From assembly GCA_949987565.1 (NCBI GenBank), contig OX465110.1:21161773-21225772 (forward strand): a stretch of DNA of 64,000 bases, read 5' to 3'. Below the pieces are notes generated by a model. That model did no database searches and had not been told where the DNA came from. It was given only the letters and a program-made list of their open reading frames with translations. Both the position numbers and the translations under genes were made by a program. Of this stretch, positions 1 to 32,703 are shown in pieces (positions within the stretch are counted from its first letter, which is position 1; each line of letters begins with the position of its first letter). The DNA comes from Luidia sarsii (lineage: Eukaryota; Echinodermata; Asteroidea; Paxillosida; Luidiidae).

Positions 1-2
1 TA

Positions 3-182
3 AATCAAAGTGTTTCCATGGAAACAGACCAAGCAGAGGAGGAAAATACCAAGATAATGGAAGAAGCAGACAAGAAGACTGATGGAGTTTACTACATGGT
101 GTCTGCTGCGATTAAGAGAAAAATTGTTTTCAGGACACGACCCAAACCTATCATTACTTATGTGCCAAAAAAAGGATTTTAA
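3..182 (+). CDS. C-terminal exon of an unidentified gene (partial)
   Basis: An open frame runs from the window edge to a TAA at 180-182, about 59 residues. The first half is acidic and polar ([10 protein letters not shown]). The end is basic and hydrophobic ([20 protein letters not shown]) and stops at GF. An AATAAA at 271-276, about 90 bp after the stop, fits a terminal exon with a short 3' UTR. The upstream splice junction is outside the window or not identifiable, so the true left end of the coding part is unknown. I do not recognise the family and propose no function. Confidence 0.5.
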   Translation, partial: NQSVSMETDQAEEENTKIMEEADKKTDGVYYMVSAAIKRKIVFRTRPKPIITYVPKKGF

Positions 183-270
183 ATTGCTTTGAATGAGCAA
201 TCAGCTTGCCGAATTCAAGACAATTACCTGTTCCTCTGAAACTTTTTTTCTTCTGAAATTTGGTTCATCA

Positions 271-276
271 AATAAA
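271..276 (+). terminator. Putative poly(A) signal of the left-edge gene
   Basis: Canonical AATAAA about 90 bp downstream of the TAA at 180-182, followed within 35 bp by GT-rich sequence. Confidence 0.4.
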
Positions 277-812
277 ATGTTAAAACAATGGTTGTGCATG
301 GTTGTAAGTGTACAGTATAATTTCCCTTTACCAACATTTTGTTGTGTCGAAACCTGTAATAATTGTCTTTTCATTTCCAAATAATTCCATTAAACCTTGG
401 TTAGTTGCCCTGACAAAATTGTCCCATACATGTACTGTCCATGTTCATAAATTGATGTTTAGGGTGTGAGGAGTGGACATTTATTTATTTTTATAATTTC
501 TTCACCTTCAGTAAAAATAATAATTATACATGTATCGTTTTTGAGCTAAGCATTATTTTTTTATTCGACAGATGATGCAAAGCAACAGGCTCATTTCTGA
601 ACTATAGAGGGCGCCCTAAACAATGCTGACTGTAACATAATGCTGAATAATTATAATAAAAGATACACTTTCTAATTACCGTATGTTCAGAGCGTTTGAT
701 TACTTGTTACAAATGCGTCGTTTCTGGTATCAGTTCAAATCTGCTTACATGATATGTTTATTTTTTTTAATCAAATAAATAAAGGAAAAACTAACTTGGA
801 ACTTTAGAAAAT

Positions 813-945
813 GGCAAAGAAAACTGGATCGGGCAGGACTTGAACCAGCACTCACGCACTCACCATCTGTGCTATCCGTTCCAGGCCTCAGAAAACCCTG
901 GCTAGCGCCCCGCCTGCAAAGACTAGTTGACTATTTCAATCCATT
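813..945 (-). mobile_element. Diverged tRNA-derived SINE
   Basis: On the minus strand it has a B-box-like GGTTCAAGTCC (read here as ggacttgaaccagc) and A-box-like sequence near 'atctgtgctatcc'. It is followed by the family-specific 'caaagactagttgactattt' found in other copies in this window. Confidence 0.5.
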
Positions 946-1910
946 CTTTGTTTCATAAGGGCGAACGGTTCATGTATAGAAATCATTCAGAACGTTGTTA
1001 ATTCCCAAGAGATAAAAAATTACCAGCACCCGCCTGTCGGATTGCCAAAATGCAAACCAAATCACAACTAAGTTGTTCTCCAAAATGCTGATAATAAAGA
1101 GAATCCATATAGAATACAAAAAAAATATCAAAATCATGTACAATTTTGATGACATCAACAAATAAACATTTTTTAATGGCAAAAAAAAGAGTTCAAATTG
1201 GCACCTGGTTTAAAAAAATATTCACATAAATTACAAATGAAAAATAAAGAAGAAAACGCGGAAATTTAGAGGCTCATTGACACCAGAAAGCTAAACCTCC
1301 CACAACCAATAAGGGAAACGAAGAATTTGGTCATGAACTCATGATGACGTAAAGCATTTTGTTCTTGCATACCGGTGGTAAAGTTGGTTATGTGTAGTGT
1401 TTATAGAAATATGGATGTTGATATGCAGACATTTTTATTAAAAAACAAATAGAGAAAATGTGAAATTCTGTTTGAAAGAAATGGTCATCCCAATTGAACA
1501 CATCTAGCCCGCCAATCTGACCGATAGTTCTTTCTGTATTTATTTCATTTTTCGGGATACATGTACATGTACAGCATTCATATCACAGCACACAACAAGT
1601 AAGAATAATAAAGTGGAAAACAGAAATAAATCAAAACGGTTTTTTTTAAATAATATTTATTAGTTCTAATGATTGGTAAAAGCTAGGTTTCCTTGGGAGA
1701 GCAAGACAAGAACCTATATGAACACTAGGGCACAGGGGCAGCATCATAACACTCCGAATATGCTCCTAACAACCCTTCTTTTGGAAATTAGAGGTTGAGA
1801 TGGTAACCGTAGTAGTAGTCGCCCGCCAAACACAAAAAATACAATCTGGAAAAATAATGCAAGGACTTGCAGCTAGTCTAGTATTATGGTCATGCGCGTG
1901 TACAATGACT

Positions 1911-2045
1911 CACACTGTGTACATGTACATTGTAATGTACATGTACATGTACAGTACATGTACAGTAAATTTACTGGCAGCTAGCTACATGTACATCATC
2001 ATACACTGTACCTACAGCCTCGTACAGACTACAGGTACATGTAGT
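1911..2045. repeat. ATGTAC palindromic microsatellite
   Basis: Imperfect runs of the self-complementary hexamer ATGTAC/ACATGT, for example around 1920-1965. Shorter runs recur at 1560, 5815, 15838, 16690, 17080 and elsewhere. Confidence 0.7.
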
Positions 2046-2639
2046 GGGCGAACTCTGACCGCTAAACTGCTTTTATGATTCAATGAACCAATTCCACAGA
2101 AAGACTCAGTAAGATTTCCAATCGTAGTTTCTCAGGGCACGAGTTAAATGAGTGACCAGCAACGTTTATGACAAATTTTTGCCGGGAAGTTTCATTTTCA
2201 GCTTCAATTCCCACACACAAGTGTTGCACTTGCAGTTGCAGCGTCTCCCAACCCAAAGCAGGGTAGGTGGGCAACGCTACATGTACCGTTTTATTTACTA
2301 ACTACTTTACTACTACTAGTACTTAGTAGTACTGCTGTTGTTATTAATACTAGTACTACTGTAGCCTATGGTGTCATAAAAACCTTGAAACGTTCTACTT
2401 CACTGCACACAGTGAGTCGATTTGCATAGGAAAGGGAAGTGAATGCTCAAAAATACAAAATAATCTTTTTTTTCATCCAGGGGTGTTGTTGGGAAATACC
2501 AAGTTGAATCAGTGTGCAGTCTACTCTAACTCATGAAATGAGTAATGGAAATTTCAAATTTGTCCACGATTCCACATGGTTCAGTATTTTGTATACCGTA
2601 ACTACAGCTAGGCCTTAGTAAAATAGTACAACTTACTAC

Positions 2640-2735
2640 AAGTACTTGAAGTTGAAGTAGTACTACTAGTAGTAGTATGAAGTACTAGTACTAGTAAGTA
2701 GTACTAGTAGTACTAGTAGTACTAGTAGTAGTAGT
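2640..2735. repeat. TAGTAC/TAG microsatellite upstream of copine exon 1
   Basis: Dense TAG, TAC and CTAGTA runs ending about 100 bp before the copine start codon. A similar run sits at 2300-2365. Confidence 0.6.
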
Positions 2736-2832
2736 AGCAGGTAAACCTCCGTTGCATGAAATCTTAAAGTTAATAGTGATAAATCCACAATAAACTTGTT
2801 TGTGTGACAATTGTAGGAGGGCGTAGATCAGA

Positions 2833-23134
<20,302 letters not shown>

Positions 23135-26100
23135 ATCCCTCAGGTATTCACACCTTCAAGTGACACATTTTACTGTCATTTTGATCGTTCACATCAAGGA
23201 ATTGGATATCACTTCTTGAGAAATCTTTCAACCAGACAAAATGCAGTAGTGGGGTGCAAGACGATCAGAGCTTTGTTTACATAAAAACATACTTCTACAT
23301 TTGTAAATACGGAGGAATTTGAATGTACTTGTATACAGTGCTTCTCTTGATAATAGCTGCAGCAGCTTCACAATAGTGTGGTGATGCTGAACTACCAACT
23401 CTTTAAAGAACTGAAGTCAAAGTTTGTTTTGTTTGTATTCACAAGGCAGTAAGTTTTGCTTTGGTTATGTTATACAAAGGGAGATATGCCTACTATCCAC
23501 ACAATGGCTTCATTGTAATGGTTCTTCAGAAACTACAGTTCTAATCTTTTGATGTCTCCATACTGCATTAAATTGTATATACATGTTCATACCAGAATAT
23601 TGTTGCTTGTTGTTGAATCTGTTGCAAAAGTTTACAGAAGCTTGCAAATTATGGAGCATGAAATTCTGGCCTGTGAAAGATTTTAATCAGTTGTTGTTTT
23701 TGTGTCTTGCTTTTCATAAAGCATTACCTTTTGCATTCATTTCTTTGAAGAAGAAACTTGGAGAGGATATTCTTTGAACTACAATGTACATACAATGGGT
23801 GAGTTAATATTGCCTTCAGTGTGGTTCACGTGCAAATCACTTTATCCTCGATGGTTTTCCTATTGAGGCCATCTGTGTGCATTTGGTTTGTTCACTTTTT
23901 AAACAAAGGGAAGTTAGCAGTCTTTCCCTAAATTGTGTTATTACTTGTGTAGATTTTTTACTCTCAAATGGTTATTTGGATATTCATTTAATTCACATTC
24001 TTTTCTTCCTAATTTGAAATTTCCATTTCCACAAAGATATTTTGCTTAATTTGGTTTTTAGAATTAAATCATATTTTGGGTATGTATTTCCACTAAATTA
24101 TTTTTTTTAACAATCATATTTCTGTAGAAAGAAGCTATGTATGATATTAGATATTTGAATTATTTTTTGATAAATTAATGTGAATTGCAATGCAAATCAA
24201 AACTTTGAAAGATGAAAATATTTCACAGTTGTAGAAATACCAGGTAGTCTAGAAAATACGTGTATGGAATACTGTAGTACTGTGGCAGTTCTAGCTTTGA
24301 TGTTTACCATTCAAACAATAACCCAAAAGAAGAAGAAGAAAAAACCCAAATAGAAAACATGCCATGAGTTTGCAGTTGCCTCAGTGCTCTTGGCTGTTTG
24401 CCTTGATGGTTGTTTGCCAACTTCTTCCTCATGTTGATTTTTGTATTGCATAGAAAACACCTCTTTATACCAGAGCTGTATTGGATGTACTGGTGTACAG
24501 ATTTGCTTTTTTAGGGGGTGGGGTGACACGGTTGAAGGTTCAATCTCAGAACAATGTTTACATAGCGCCCGTTTGTATAGTTATTCTTACAACCATTCAA
24601 AGTACATGTATATCCATACCATATAATTATAGGACTCACATGAATCTGTTTCAACCCACCATCATGTATTCTTGTCCATTACATAACTGAGCCCTGTCAC
24701 TATTGCCAAGGCAACTATTTGGTTGTTATAGCAACCCTGGTCAAGGTATACTGATGGATAGTTCTAAGGCAAACTGGGAAATAAATTAAAACAAAACATT
24801 TGAGTCGGAGTTCATCTCAGTTACATGTGTGTTTACCATGGAAGGTATATAACTGACAGTGGGCAGTGCGATATAGAGGCGAGGTTTCTGTGACTGGTTA
24901 TTCTCCCCATGGAACATGTTCTCACCAACCTTGCAGTGCCTTCATGATTTTGGCCGTCAATAAGGATATTTCAGGATGAACTCGACAATTTATTGGAACT
25001 TTGAAGATTATGTGCAGAAGGACCACATGGAAACTGTTGGTTCTGTAAATCTGTGGGTCTGTGTGTAGCTGGTGCTTGTTTTGCATGTTCATGCATTATT
25101 AGCAAGAAATATGGACTGTCCTGTAATGCTGACTAGTGATTTCCCATTTTCCCCATTGTGTGTGATATCTATTCACCAGTTCATTTAGTTGGATCATATC
25201 CGGTCACATGCAATAATGAGATAAGATTTCCTGCCAATGAATTGAGCTGGTCAGTGTCTGGTTTTCATCTGATCGTTTTAGTTTAGAGTTATGGTCTTCT
25301 TCCTAGAACATAAATTATGTCAGTAAGACGAGGCATGGTGAAAGTACTAATTAGATGAGGAGGTATGTGGTGACATGTCAACGATTGTTCTTTTGTGAGT
25401 GAGGGTTTCACTTCTCGGTTTCATTCGAAGCATTCATGAACAAAGCGCGCATATTTCTGTTGGATAATGGGAAGATTTTCCTTGCGCGAGCGATGTGATG
25501 ACTGTAATTCGTAATGATAAGATATAAATCAATATCTACACCATGGACAGCCCCTGTCCATTCAAAATAATACCACCAACTCAAGTGAGAGTTGTCATCC
25601 CGTGAATGTGATTAGATTAATCACTCATGTGTTGCCAATACTCCTGTAAAGAGAAAGCGCTAATGAAATGACGCTCTTCTGTGATCCAAGTAGGATTTTG
25701 CCCCTCGAAACTGAAGTCTTTCTCTTTCACTAAGTTCAACAAACCAACAGCCAACAGCTCTCAAATGTTAAGACCTAAAGTTGTATACGTTCTGAGAATG
25801 ATGTTGCAAATCTGTCCGTGTCTCCTGCCGTTCTTGTTTGGCCGCTGCATTTGACGCAGAAGTTTGATCCTGTTCCAAACTTGCCGATGCCTTATGGGGA
25901 GTGCATGGTGTTAAACAATCTGGCGACGGTGAAAACCAACATTGTCCATCTTCCTTGCAATTCTCCTTGTATGCTTTCCAGCTGTACACCCACGTGTGTA
26001 TACCTTCGCAGCCCAAACTGACAAATTGTGTCTCTGAGCTGTGCTGAAATATAGATTTTTCAGCCGGTGCAAAAGAGGACAACTGAGATATACCTCTCGT

Positions 26101-27761
26101 GTGAAATTTCAGAACTCTTTGATAAAATTAAACCTCCCCTTCTGTCTCACTTCTAGTTACTGTTTATTTAAATCTTGTCCAAATGACATTTTCTTGTATA
26201 CTCATCACAGAATCCAGCGGATATCAATGGGAAGTACCATCATCCGGTAATGATTCAGATTTAAGAAAGCAGATGGGGACAGGATTAAGGGACTTAAGCT
26301 AATAATCGTCGGACTGTGAACAGGGTAAAGATTAAAGCGAGCAATGGAGGAATCCGTTAAAGATTCAATCATCCTTATAAAATAATAGGATTAATGTCCC
26401 ACAATTAAATGCCACATGGAAACAAATTACCAACGACGGGAACTGATGCTTTCTGCTGTTACGAGGTGGTGCTGTAACGACCATTTGGACTGAAGTTGAG
26501 TGCACTTACAAAAAGTAATCCGAGGTCAACTGCCAAAGGGAGAAACAGATGAGTCATAATTGAATAGTAAGAATTTGGCCGTTTGTTTTATATACGGATA
26601 TGAACAAACAGTTTCTCGAAAGGCTGTATTGTGCAAGACTTGTAAGGCTCGGATGACGCCTATAGCCGCTCTGAGAGTTTCAAAATATTATTTGGACGCC
26701 ACTATTGTCAAATCTGTAGACAAAGACTCTTTTCAGCAATATTTATCATGACAAACACCTTTTTTGACGTCAGTTGCTGCATGAATTGCTAGTTTAACGG
26801 TAACAGTGGCGCTATTGTGGGGCTCCATTGTGAACGATCGAGGGTCTGCGCGCTTCTACGGAAGACAGTGTGCTGGCCTGTTCCACAACCAATACTGTGG
26901 AATGCACCCGCTGCCCTTTACCACAAATTGCACGCTCTGTTGAGGCCGTCCAGCTGGATCCCTTGTCCGCTGGAGTGCAGGCATGTTTGCGGACAAAGGT
27001 CAAAGGTCAAAAGGCCCATCTTTGAGGGCTGATAATCCCTAGGCTTGACAAAGCCACACAGACGTCCTATTGTGCCGCATTTGATTCACCGATACAAATA
27101 TTTTGCAGGTTATTGTTCTCTGATTGTTTAGCGACCTTTTGAAAAGCCACTGTGCCGGCCATTGGCGCTAAAATAATCCCGCCGTCAAGGGGTTAAGAGA
27201 TCTTGTACGGATATATCCGTTCCCCTTATGATAATTTGACCAAAATAATTCCCCTAAATGACTTTGTTCAATAATTGATTTGAGGCGTGCAACATTCCAG
27301 ACGGTCAGTCAGTAATCACGTAACATCACGTAAATGATGAGATTTGTTTAAAATTCTGATTTAGTGAGATGAGCATAAAACATGACAGCTGAGAAATTGG
27401 CTTAGGATAGGCTTGACAGAGTTCACAACGACTGAAATTTGATCCCATTTGCAATGACAAGTGCAGTGAGAAGTACGTTCGTGTTAGCGGCTGGCTTCAG
27501 TCACTATAGGACAACCCATGACGTCATTGATTATGTTTGTGGTGAACGCCCCCATCTATCTACAATAATAATGTGTGCCGCGCTTAGAAGCGCGTCGGAA
27601 CACACGAGGAAGCGCTCGCTGATGTGACAGGTCGCCTCCAGACGAAGATATTTGGACAGAAAGTAACGTTCTGCTTATCAACAAGCAACGGGCTTGTCTG
27701 AACTGCTTGCCGTCGATTTAATTCACGTTGTTTAGGGTTTAATTCCCTTGTATCTTCGAAC
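23135..27761. other. Intergenic region between copine and aquaporin
   Basis: The first part is the copine 3' UTR of unknown length; an AATAAA occurs near 24780. I found no exon with domain and phase support. The last 350 bp before the aquaporin ATG are richer in CpG, including 'gcgcttagaagcgcg' near 27580, and probably contain its promoter. Confidence 0.45.
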
Positions 27762-30337
27762 ATGCCGCAAGTTTTAGATGTGATGGGGAAGGAGTTGAGA
27801 TCTAGCCTCTTCTGGAAGGCCTGTTTGGCAGAGTTTGTTGGTACCATGTTCTTCGTCTTTCTAGGGCTGGGATCTACAGCAACGTTCCTAGAGCCTGTGG
27901 ATTGGGTGCGAATTTCATTCGCCTTTGGCTTGGCTATCGCGACTATGGTGCATTGTACAGCACACATTAGTGGAGGCCACATTAATCCTGCCGTTACCAT
28001 TGCGTTCCTCGTCACCCACGCCGTTACTCCTCTGCGAGCTGCGCTTTATATTCTTGCACAGATCTTAGGTGCAATGGCAGGGGCTGGGGTTCTCCGAGCT
28101 ATCGCCTATCCTAGCTGGAAAGGTGGTCCCAACGTTCCTGGGAATGGCATCTCTGACGTGCAAGCATTCTTCATGGAAGTCATGCTTACCTTCCAGCTTG
28201 TGTTGACGGTGTTTAGTACCGTCGATCCCGACCGTAAAGGTTTCACTGGATCCGGCCCGCTAGCCATTGGTCTGGCTGTTGGCTTGGGACACCTGTGTGG
28301 GGTACGTACCAATGCATCTCGTGTTATGTGTTTGTTTTCTGGGATTTGTGGGACCATAGAGCAATGGGACGGACGCTTTAAAGTCTTGTGCAAATTTGAT
28401 CATGAGCCATGATCCTATTACTAGTATTAGACTTGCTCAATGCTGTCCCAATATTATCCTTCTGTACTCGCATGATATGCCATCATCATACTGATGACCA
28501 AGAATGTACGCAGGCCTGCCCTTTAGACGGCCTTTGCCTACCCTAGCAAATTGACATCACTCATCGCATTTTCACTCCTTCATTAATGCAAATTAAACGT
28601 TTGGCAAGCGAACAAAATCCTCGTAACAATTAACTCGGACATGGAACAAACCACTTGACAATGAAGCAAATCCGAGTTTGTGATTTCCTATTATTTTGTA
28701 CGTGTATCCATGCACCAGGGACTCGCTTCCATTTCCCCATCCCCAAAGCACCCCCACCCGTATGCACCCCACGCAACACGCTCCCAAACAATTAATCTAT
28801 CAGTATCACGTTTTGTGCAGGAAACTGCTTACTTTGTGCGATGGCACGCCAAGCAACTGAATGGTCAAACTACATGTACATCCCAAAAAAAATCCAACTG
28901 GATTTCTTGTGATAACCTACTCCTTCCTTCATGTGATAACATACTATCTTCTGATGAGCCCCCCCCCCATACACCCCGCACGCACAGCCTTAGTCCGTAC
29001 TAGGTTGTTGATAGTTCTTTTGTATGGGTTTAGCGTTTGACTAAATTTTAAATTGGTGTTGTGTTGTTGACTGTAAAACTTGACCTGTGTCCTTTTTAAA
29101 TAAGACTTAAGGCTTTGCATGGTGGATGAATAAATATAGGAAGGTTTGCTGTGACACCATGTATAAAGGAAGAGGTGTGGTTCTGAAAAGAACCTGAGTG
29201 GTAACTCGACGTTTCGACCAGTATGCTCTGGCCGTCATCAGGGTTCAATTCAGGGTTACATTTCAAAGGGCGATTTGAGTTGTAATCCAAATAGCGGAGA
29301 CCGTTACACTATACATGTACATATTGGCCTAGGAGAAGGGAATGGGTGTGTATGATGTGTGTGTGGTAGGAATTCGACACACTCAAGAACTAAATAAATT
29401 ATACAGCAAAGTCCATATGCAATGTTGAAACTATCATTATCACGCATCGTAATCAAATCACGAACACAATTATTTAAGTAAAAGAAGAAAAAAGTCACGG
29501 TGTTGTAGCCATCAAATTGTCAATATGACCCGCTTTGGAGCAGATAATCTAGATAATTTAGATTAAAAAAACCGCTGTTAAAACCTATGAAGTATTTCTA
29601 AAAAATGATCGAACTTTTCAACTTTACAGAGACATACAGTCATATTAATCGATTGTTTTCTATCCTTTCCACAGCACGCAGTCACAATTGCCCCTTGCGC
29701 CATTTTTATCCAAAGGCCCCGCCACGTTCCAAAGTGGGCAGGCAATTATTATTAGGGGAGGGGGCTAAAATAATGCTTTATCCTAACCCGCATACCTCTC
29801 TCATGTCTTTATTTTCAAGGTCCAAATCAGTGGAGCTAGTATGAATCCAGCTCGTACGATTGGCTCAGCGGTTATCTCTGGGACCTGGGACTCACATTGG
29901 GTAAGTGGTTGCTTTATACGTCATTGTGTGCACGTACTATCAATGTTTGCAACCATTGAATGCCTATATATACCATGGAGGAAGGACAATTTCCTTCCTC
30001 CATGGTATACTATAGGGCCTAGACCTAGGCCTTGACACAACCCATGTATGATAACTCACAAAGGTAGATTCTACGATTAAACCTTTTCTACACGCATGGA
30101 GTGATGCCTTTCCGTTCTGCATTACTGCAGGTCTATTGGATTGGACCAATGATGGGCGGGATCCTGGCTGCATGGATCTATCACCACATCTTAGCACCCA
30201 CTGCCGATAGAGGGCGCCTTGCGAAATGCGTGTCTTGTGATTATGGCGCGGTGGAGGATGAGGCCGTGCAGAATATCGACCTTGACGTCATCAACAACGA
30301 GCGGGTAGCGGACGAGTCTGGCAACAATAAAATGTAG
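27762..30337 (+). CDS. Aquaporin, AQP4-like water channel, three exons
   Basis: A six-helix membrane channel for water. Exons 27762-28301, 29820-29900 and 30131-30337 join in phase 0 and encode 275 residues. The two pore signatures are HINPAVT (NPA at 75-77) and SMNPART (NPA at 189-191). The residues aligning with the aromatic/arginine filter are Phe55, His177, Ala186 and Arg192, as in orthodox water-selective aquaporins. Ala replaces the mercury-sensitive Cys of AQP1, as in AQP4. The middle exon is 81 bp, the size typical of the third exon of vertebrate AQP genes; the first exon corresponds to vertebrate exons 1 and 2 joined. The C-terminal tail (about 50 residues) is acidic and variable. 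The start ATG has context aacATGc. Confidence 0.95.
29110..29265 (+). repeat. Dispersed repeat with ggttctgaaaagaacc hairpin
   Basis: Contains 'tttgctgtgacaccatgta', the self-complementary 'ggttctgaaaagaacc' and 'gtaactcgacgtttcgacca'. Related copies lie at about 30820-30920 and in the 115-bp array at 36000-36450. Confidence 0.6.
29965..30010. repeat. Palindrome in aquaporin intron 2
   Basis: 'tataccatggaggaagga' is mirrored by 'tccttcctccatggtata' with a loop of a few bases. Single arms of the same motif occur near 34887 and 37757. Confidence 0.8.
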
Positions 30338-31781
30338 AAACATCTGCGAGAGACCGAGGAACACTCGCACTCATTTTGGTTCAAGTCCAATTTCCTTTGG
30401 TCCGTGTTTTATCCTGAAGTGAAGTTGTATTGGTCACCATCCTTCAATTTACGAGTTTGAATGTCAGAGGAGTTCCCCCTAAATTGGTACCAAGATGAAA
30501 CCATGTCCATTAATATTTCACACAAGTTTATGCGTCATTGCATGTATGCTTCGGATACATACTCAATCAAAACACCGTTGTTTCTCGCTCAGACAAATTA
30601 AAGAAAATGTTTCCGGTCGTTTTTGTTTTGGAAACCCAGACACGGGTATTTTATTTCTAAAGCCCCCACAAAAATCAGGTTTTAGTTGTTGGCCATGTTG
30701 TTTTGGTGAGTTTGGTCTACTTGTTGATGTTGTTCCTGATCGACCCAAGTGTTGAGATCCTCGTACAAGGCATTCAGTCCATAAAAACTTGTCTTAGCAA
30801 TGCGGTACTTATAAAGAGTTGGTTTGTAGCGACACCATGTATGATAATCTCTTGTGGGTGAGTGTGGTTCTGAACAGAACCAGAGGGTTTCGGACACTTT
30901 GCTCTGTCCGCCTTCTAGTAATAACAATTTATTGCAATGTTGAATTGTTTAATTGCTACAGTCAAGCGGTCCCCGAATTTTTCCTGCAGTACACAAGGTT
31001 AATGAAAAGCAAAATAATTAACCAATCAAATGCGCGGGTTTTCTAGGTTTCACGACCATCTGTATACCCTTACTTTAGTGTGTACAGTACAATCATGTAC
31101 ATGTGAACGTCAGCAATAATTATTATAATGATGTTTTCCTAGTCTTTTTAGATATTTTATTATTTTCACAACTTCTTGACAATTTGGAGCCAAGTTCCCA
31201 GAGGATGAAGGTGTCGTCCACCGTCATACCGAAGCCATGTGGAGGTCTGCAGACTGGAGGGCAATGGCTCGAATCCCTCCAACGGTTCTTATACTCAGAT
31301 CATCTTTGGAATGCAATTCCTTTGAAATCAAACACATACCGAAGCCCTTGTCAAATGACATTTCCTCCCATGCTTTGTGATTCCACAACTGTAAAAGAAT
31401 GATTTGGGGTCAACCTGGTGATTAACACTGGTCTGTGGTCCCTGTAACATTGATGAATGAGATTGCGCTTCGTGATGGCACACATTCTGTCTGTTTGCCG
31501 TATTCACTGTGAAAATAACGCAAAATAATGGTGTTTGTCTTCAATGTAATGTGCTGGGTGTAGTCGACCAATGTGTTACCCTCGTAATTGTAAGGGTATG
31601 TAAACTACTGGTGGTGTACACTATTATTTTATTGGAGCATTGTTATAATGTTCAGCTTGTAATTTAGCGGCTCGAATGATATTATGGACAGTCTGTTAAC
31701 AATTTCTATACGTGGTTTGTGGTAGTACTATTGAGAAGAAAGAATTAATCCAGACACTAATTAAGTTCACATAAGAGTGAT

Positions 31782-31912
31782 ATACACAAATGTTGTTTTA
31801 CTGACTAAAATTACCAAAATGCAAATCTTAAAATTTAGTGGGCCTGACGCCCCTAGCAGGACCTTTCTCTCTGCCTTTGAGAAAGGTCCTGCTAGTATCG
31901 AAACGTCGACAT
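31782..31912. mobile_element. Foldback MITE copy (tcctagcaggacc family)
   Basis: Arms 'cctagcaggacctttctc' and 'gagaaaggtcctgctagtat' with outer sequence 'actgactaaaattaccaaaa', nearly the same as the copy at 17584. Confidence 0.8.
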
Positions 31913-32309
31913 AAGAATTATTTGTCAAGTGTTATAGTTTGTTCTCGTGAAGGCATTCATTTTGTAATAACTAGGCCTGTCCTCTTAGCTCCTTAGAAAA
32001 CGTCACCTCTCTGACGTCCTTTCAGCATCTCGTGAGCGGTGTCTTGCAGGGGTAAATTCTGCCGAGCATTTGCTGATGGCAAACTTTATAAAGTTATAGC
32101 ATTAACAACATTAGGTATGGAATACGTGACTTTGAAAGTTAGTGTTTTTGTGTAGTTCATGTAGGTTTTTGCCATAGACATAATATATTATTATTATGTC
32201 TATGTAATAAAATTTTATTACACAATGATTTTCGCGGGTTACAGTGTGGCGCCCTCTGTTGTCAACTCCCGCAGCTGATTTTTCCCACAACCCACGCGAG
32301 CTCCCCGGA

Positions 32310-32520
32310 AACCGTCATTTACGTGACGTCTTTGCGTCAGTGATGTGTTTGTGATGAGAACGCCACGCATGCGCAGAACTGAACAAACCAACGGAATGAT
32401 ATACGGCATGGGCAAATACATCACGGAGCAATTCCATCCCGTGACTTGTGTGCTGATCGTACGACACGTACGCCATTGCCGTTACGTGACACAGACAGGC
32501 GTTGTACACAGTGTGCATGC
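32310..32520 (+). promoter_or_regulatory. Possible FA2H promoter region with CRE- and E-box-like motifs
   Basis: A CpG-containing stretch 180-390 bp upstream of the FA2H ATG has 'acgtgacgtc' (CRE-like) at 32321-32330, plus 'acacgtac' and 'acgtgaca' motifs near 32465-32490. No TATA box or TSS can be assigned. Confidence 0.25.
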
Positions 32521-32703
32521 TACACGTACGGACTCTACTTCTAGTACATGCTGGTAACAGAGGCGTGGTTGCTGGTTGCAAGGTGCAGCCAGTTCGCTGT
32601 CATGACCGCTCTGACTTAGTTTTAGATTTTAAAAACAATCCATAATTCACATCGGGAGTTCAATTAGTCCACGTAGGCCGTGGGTTTTTAGAAAACCGAC
32701 ATA

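Larger units (their letters stand above)
183..2832. other. Intergenic region between the left-edge gene and copine
   Basis: This stretch holds the presumed 3' UTR of the left gene, a diverged SINE on the minus strand (about 813-945), ATGTAC and TAGTAC microsatellites, and AT-rich sequence. The short ORFs here have no splice support or recognisable motif. The copine promoter and any 5' untranslated exon should lie toward the right end, but I could not identify a TSS. Confidence 0.5.
30338..32703. other. Intergenic region between aquaporin and FA2H
   Basis: Holds the aquaporin 3' UTR, a copy of the ggttctga repeat (about 30820-30920), a foldback MITE (31782-31912), and a CpG-richer segment from 32230 that likely includes the FA2H promoter. 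No exon could be supported. Confidence 0.5.

Noticed and set aside
25768..26082. 104-codon minus-strand ORF between copine and aquaporin
   Set aside because: No recognisable motif, neighbouring exon or promoter; length is within chance for this composition.
27584..28015. 143-codon ORF antisense to aquaporin exon 1
   Set aside because: Shadow of the strongly supported aquaporin coding exon.
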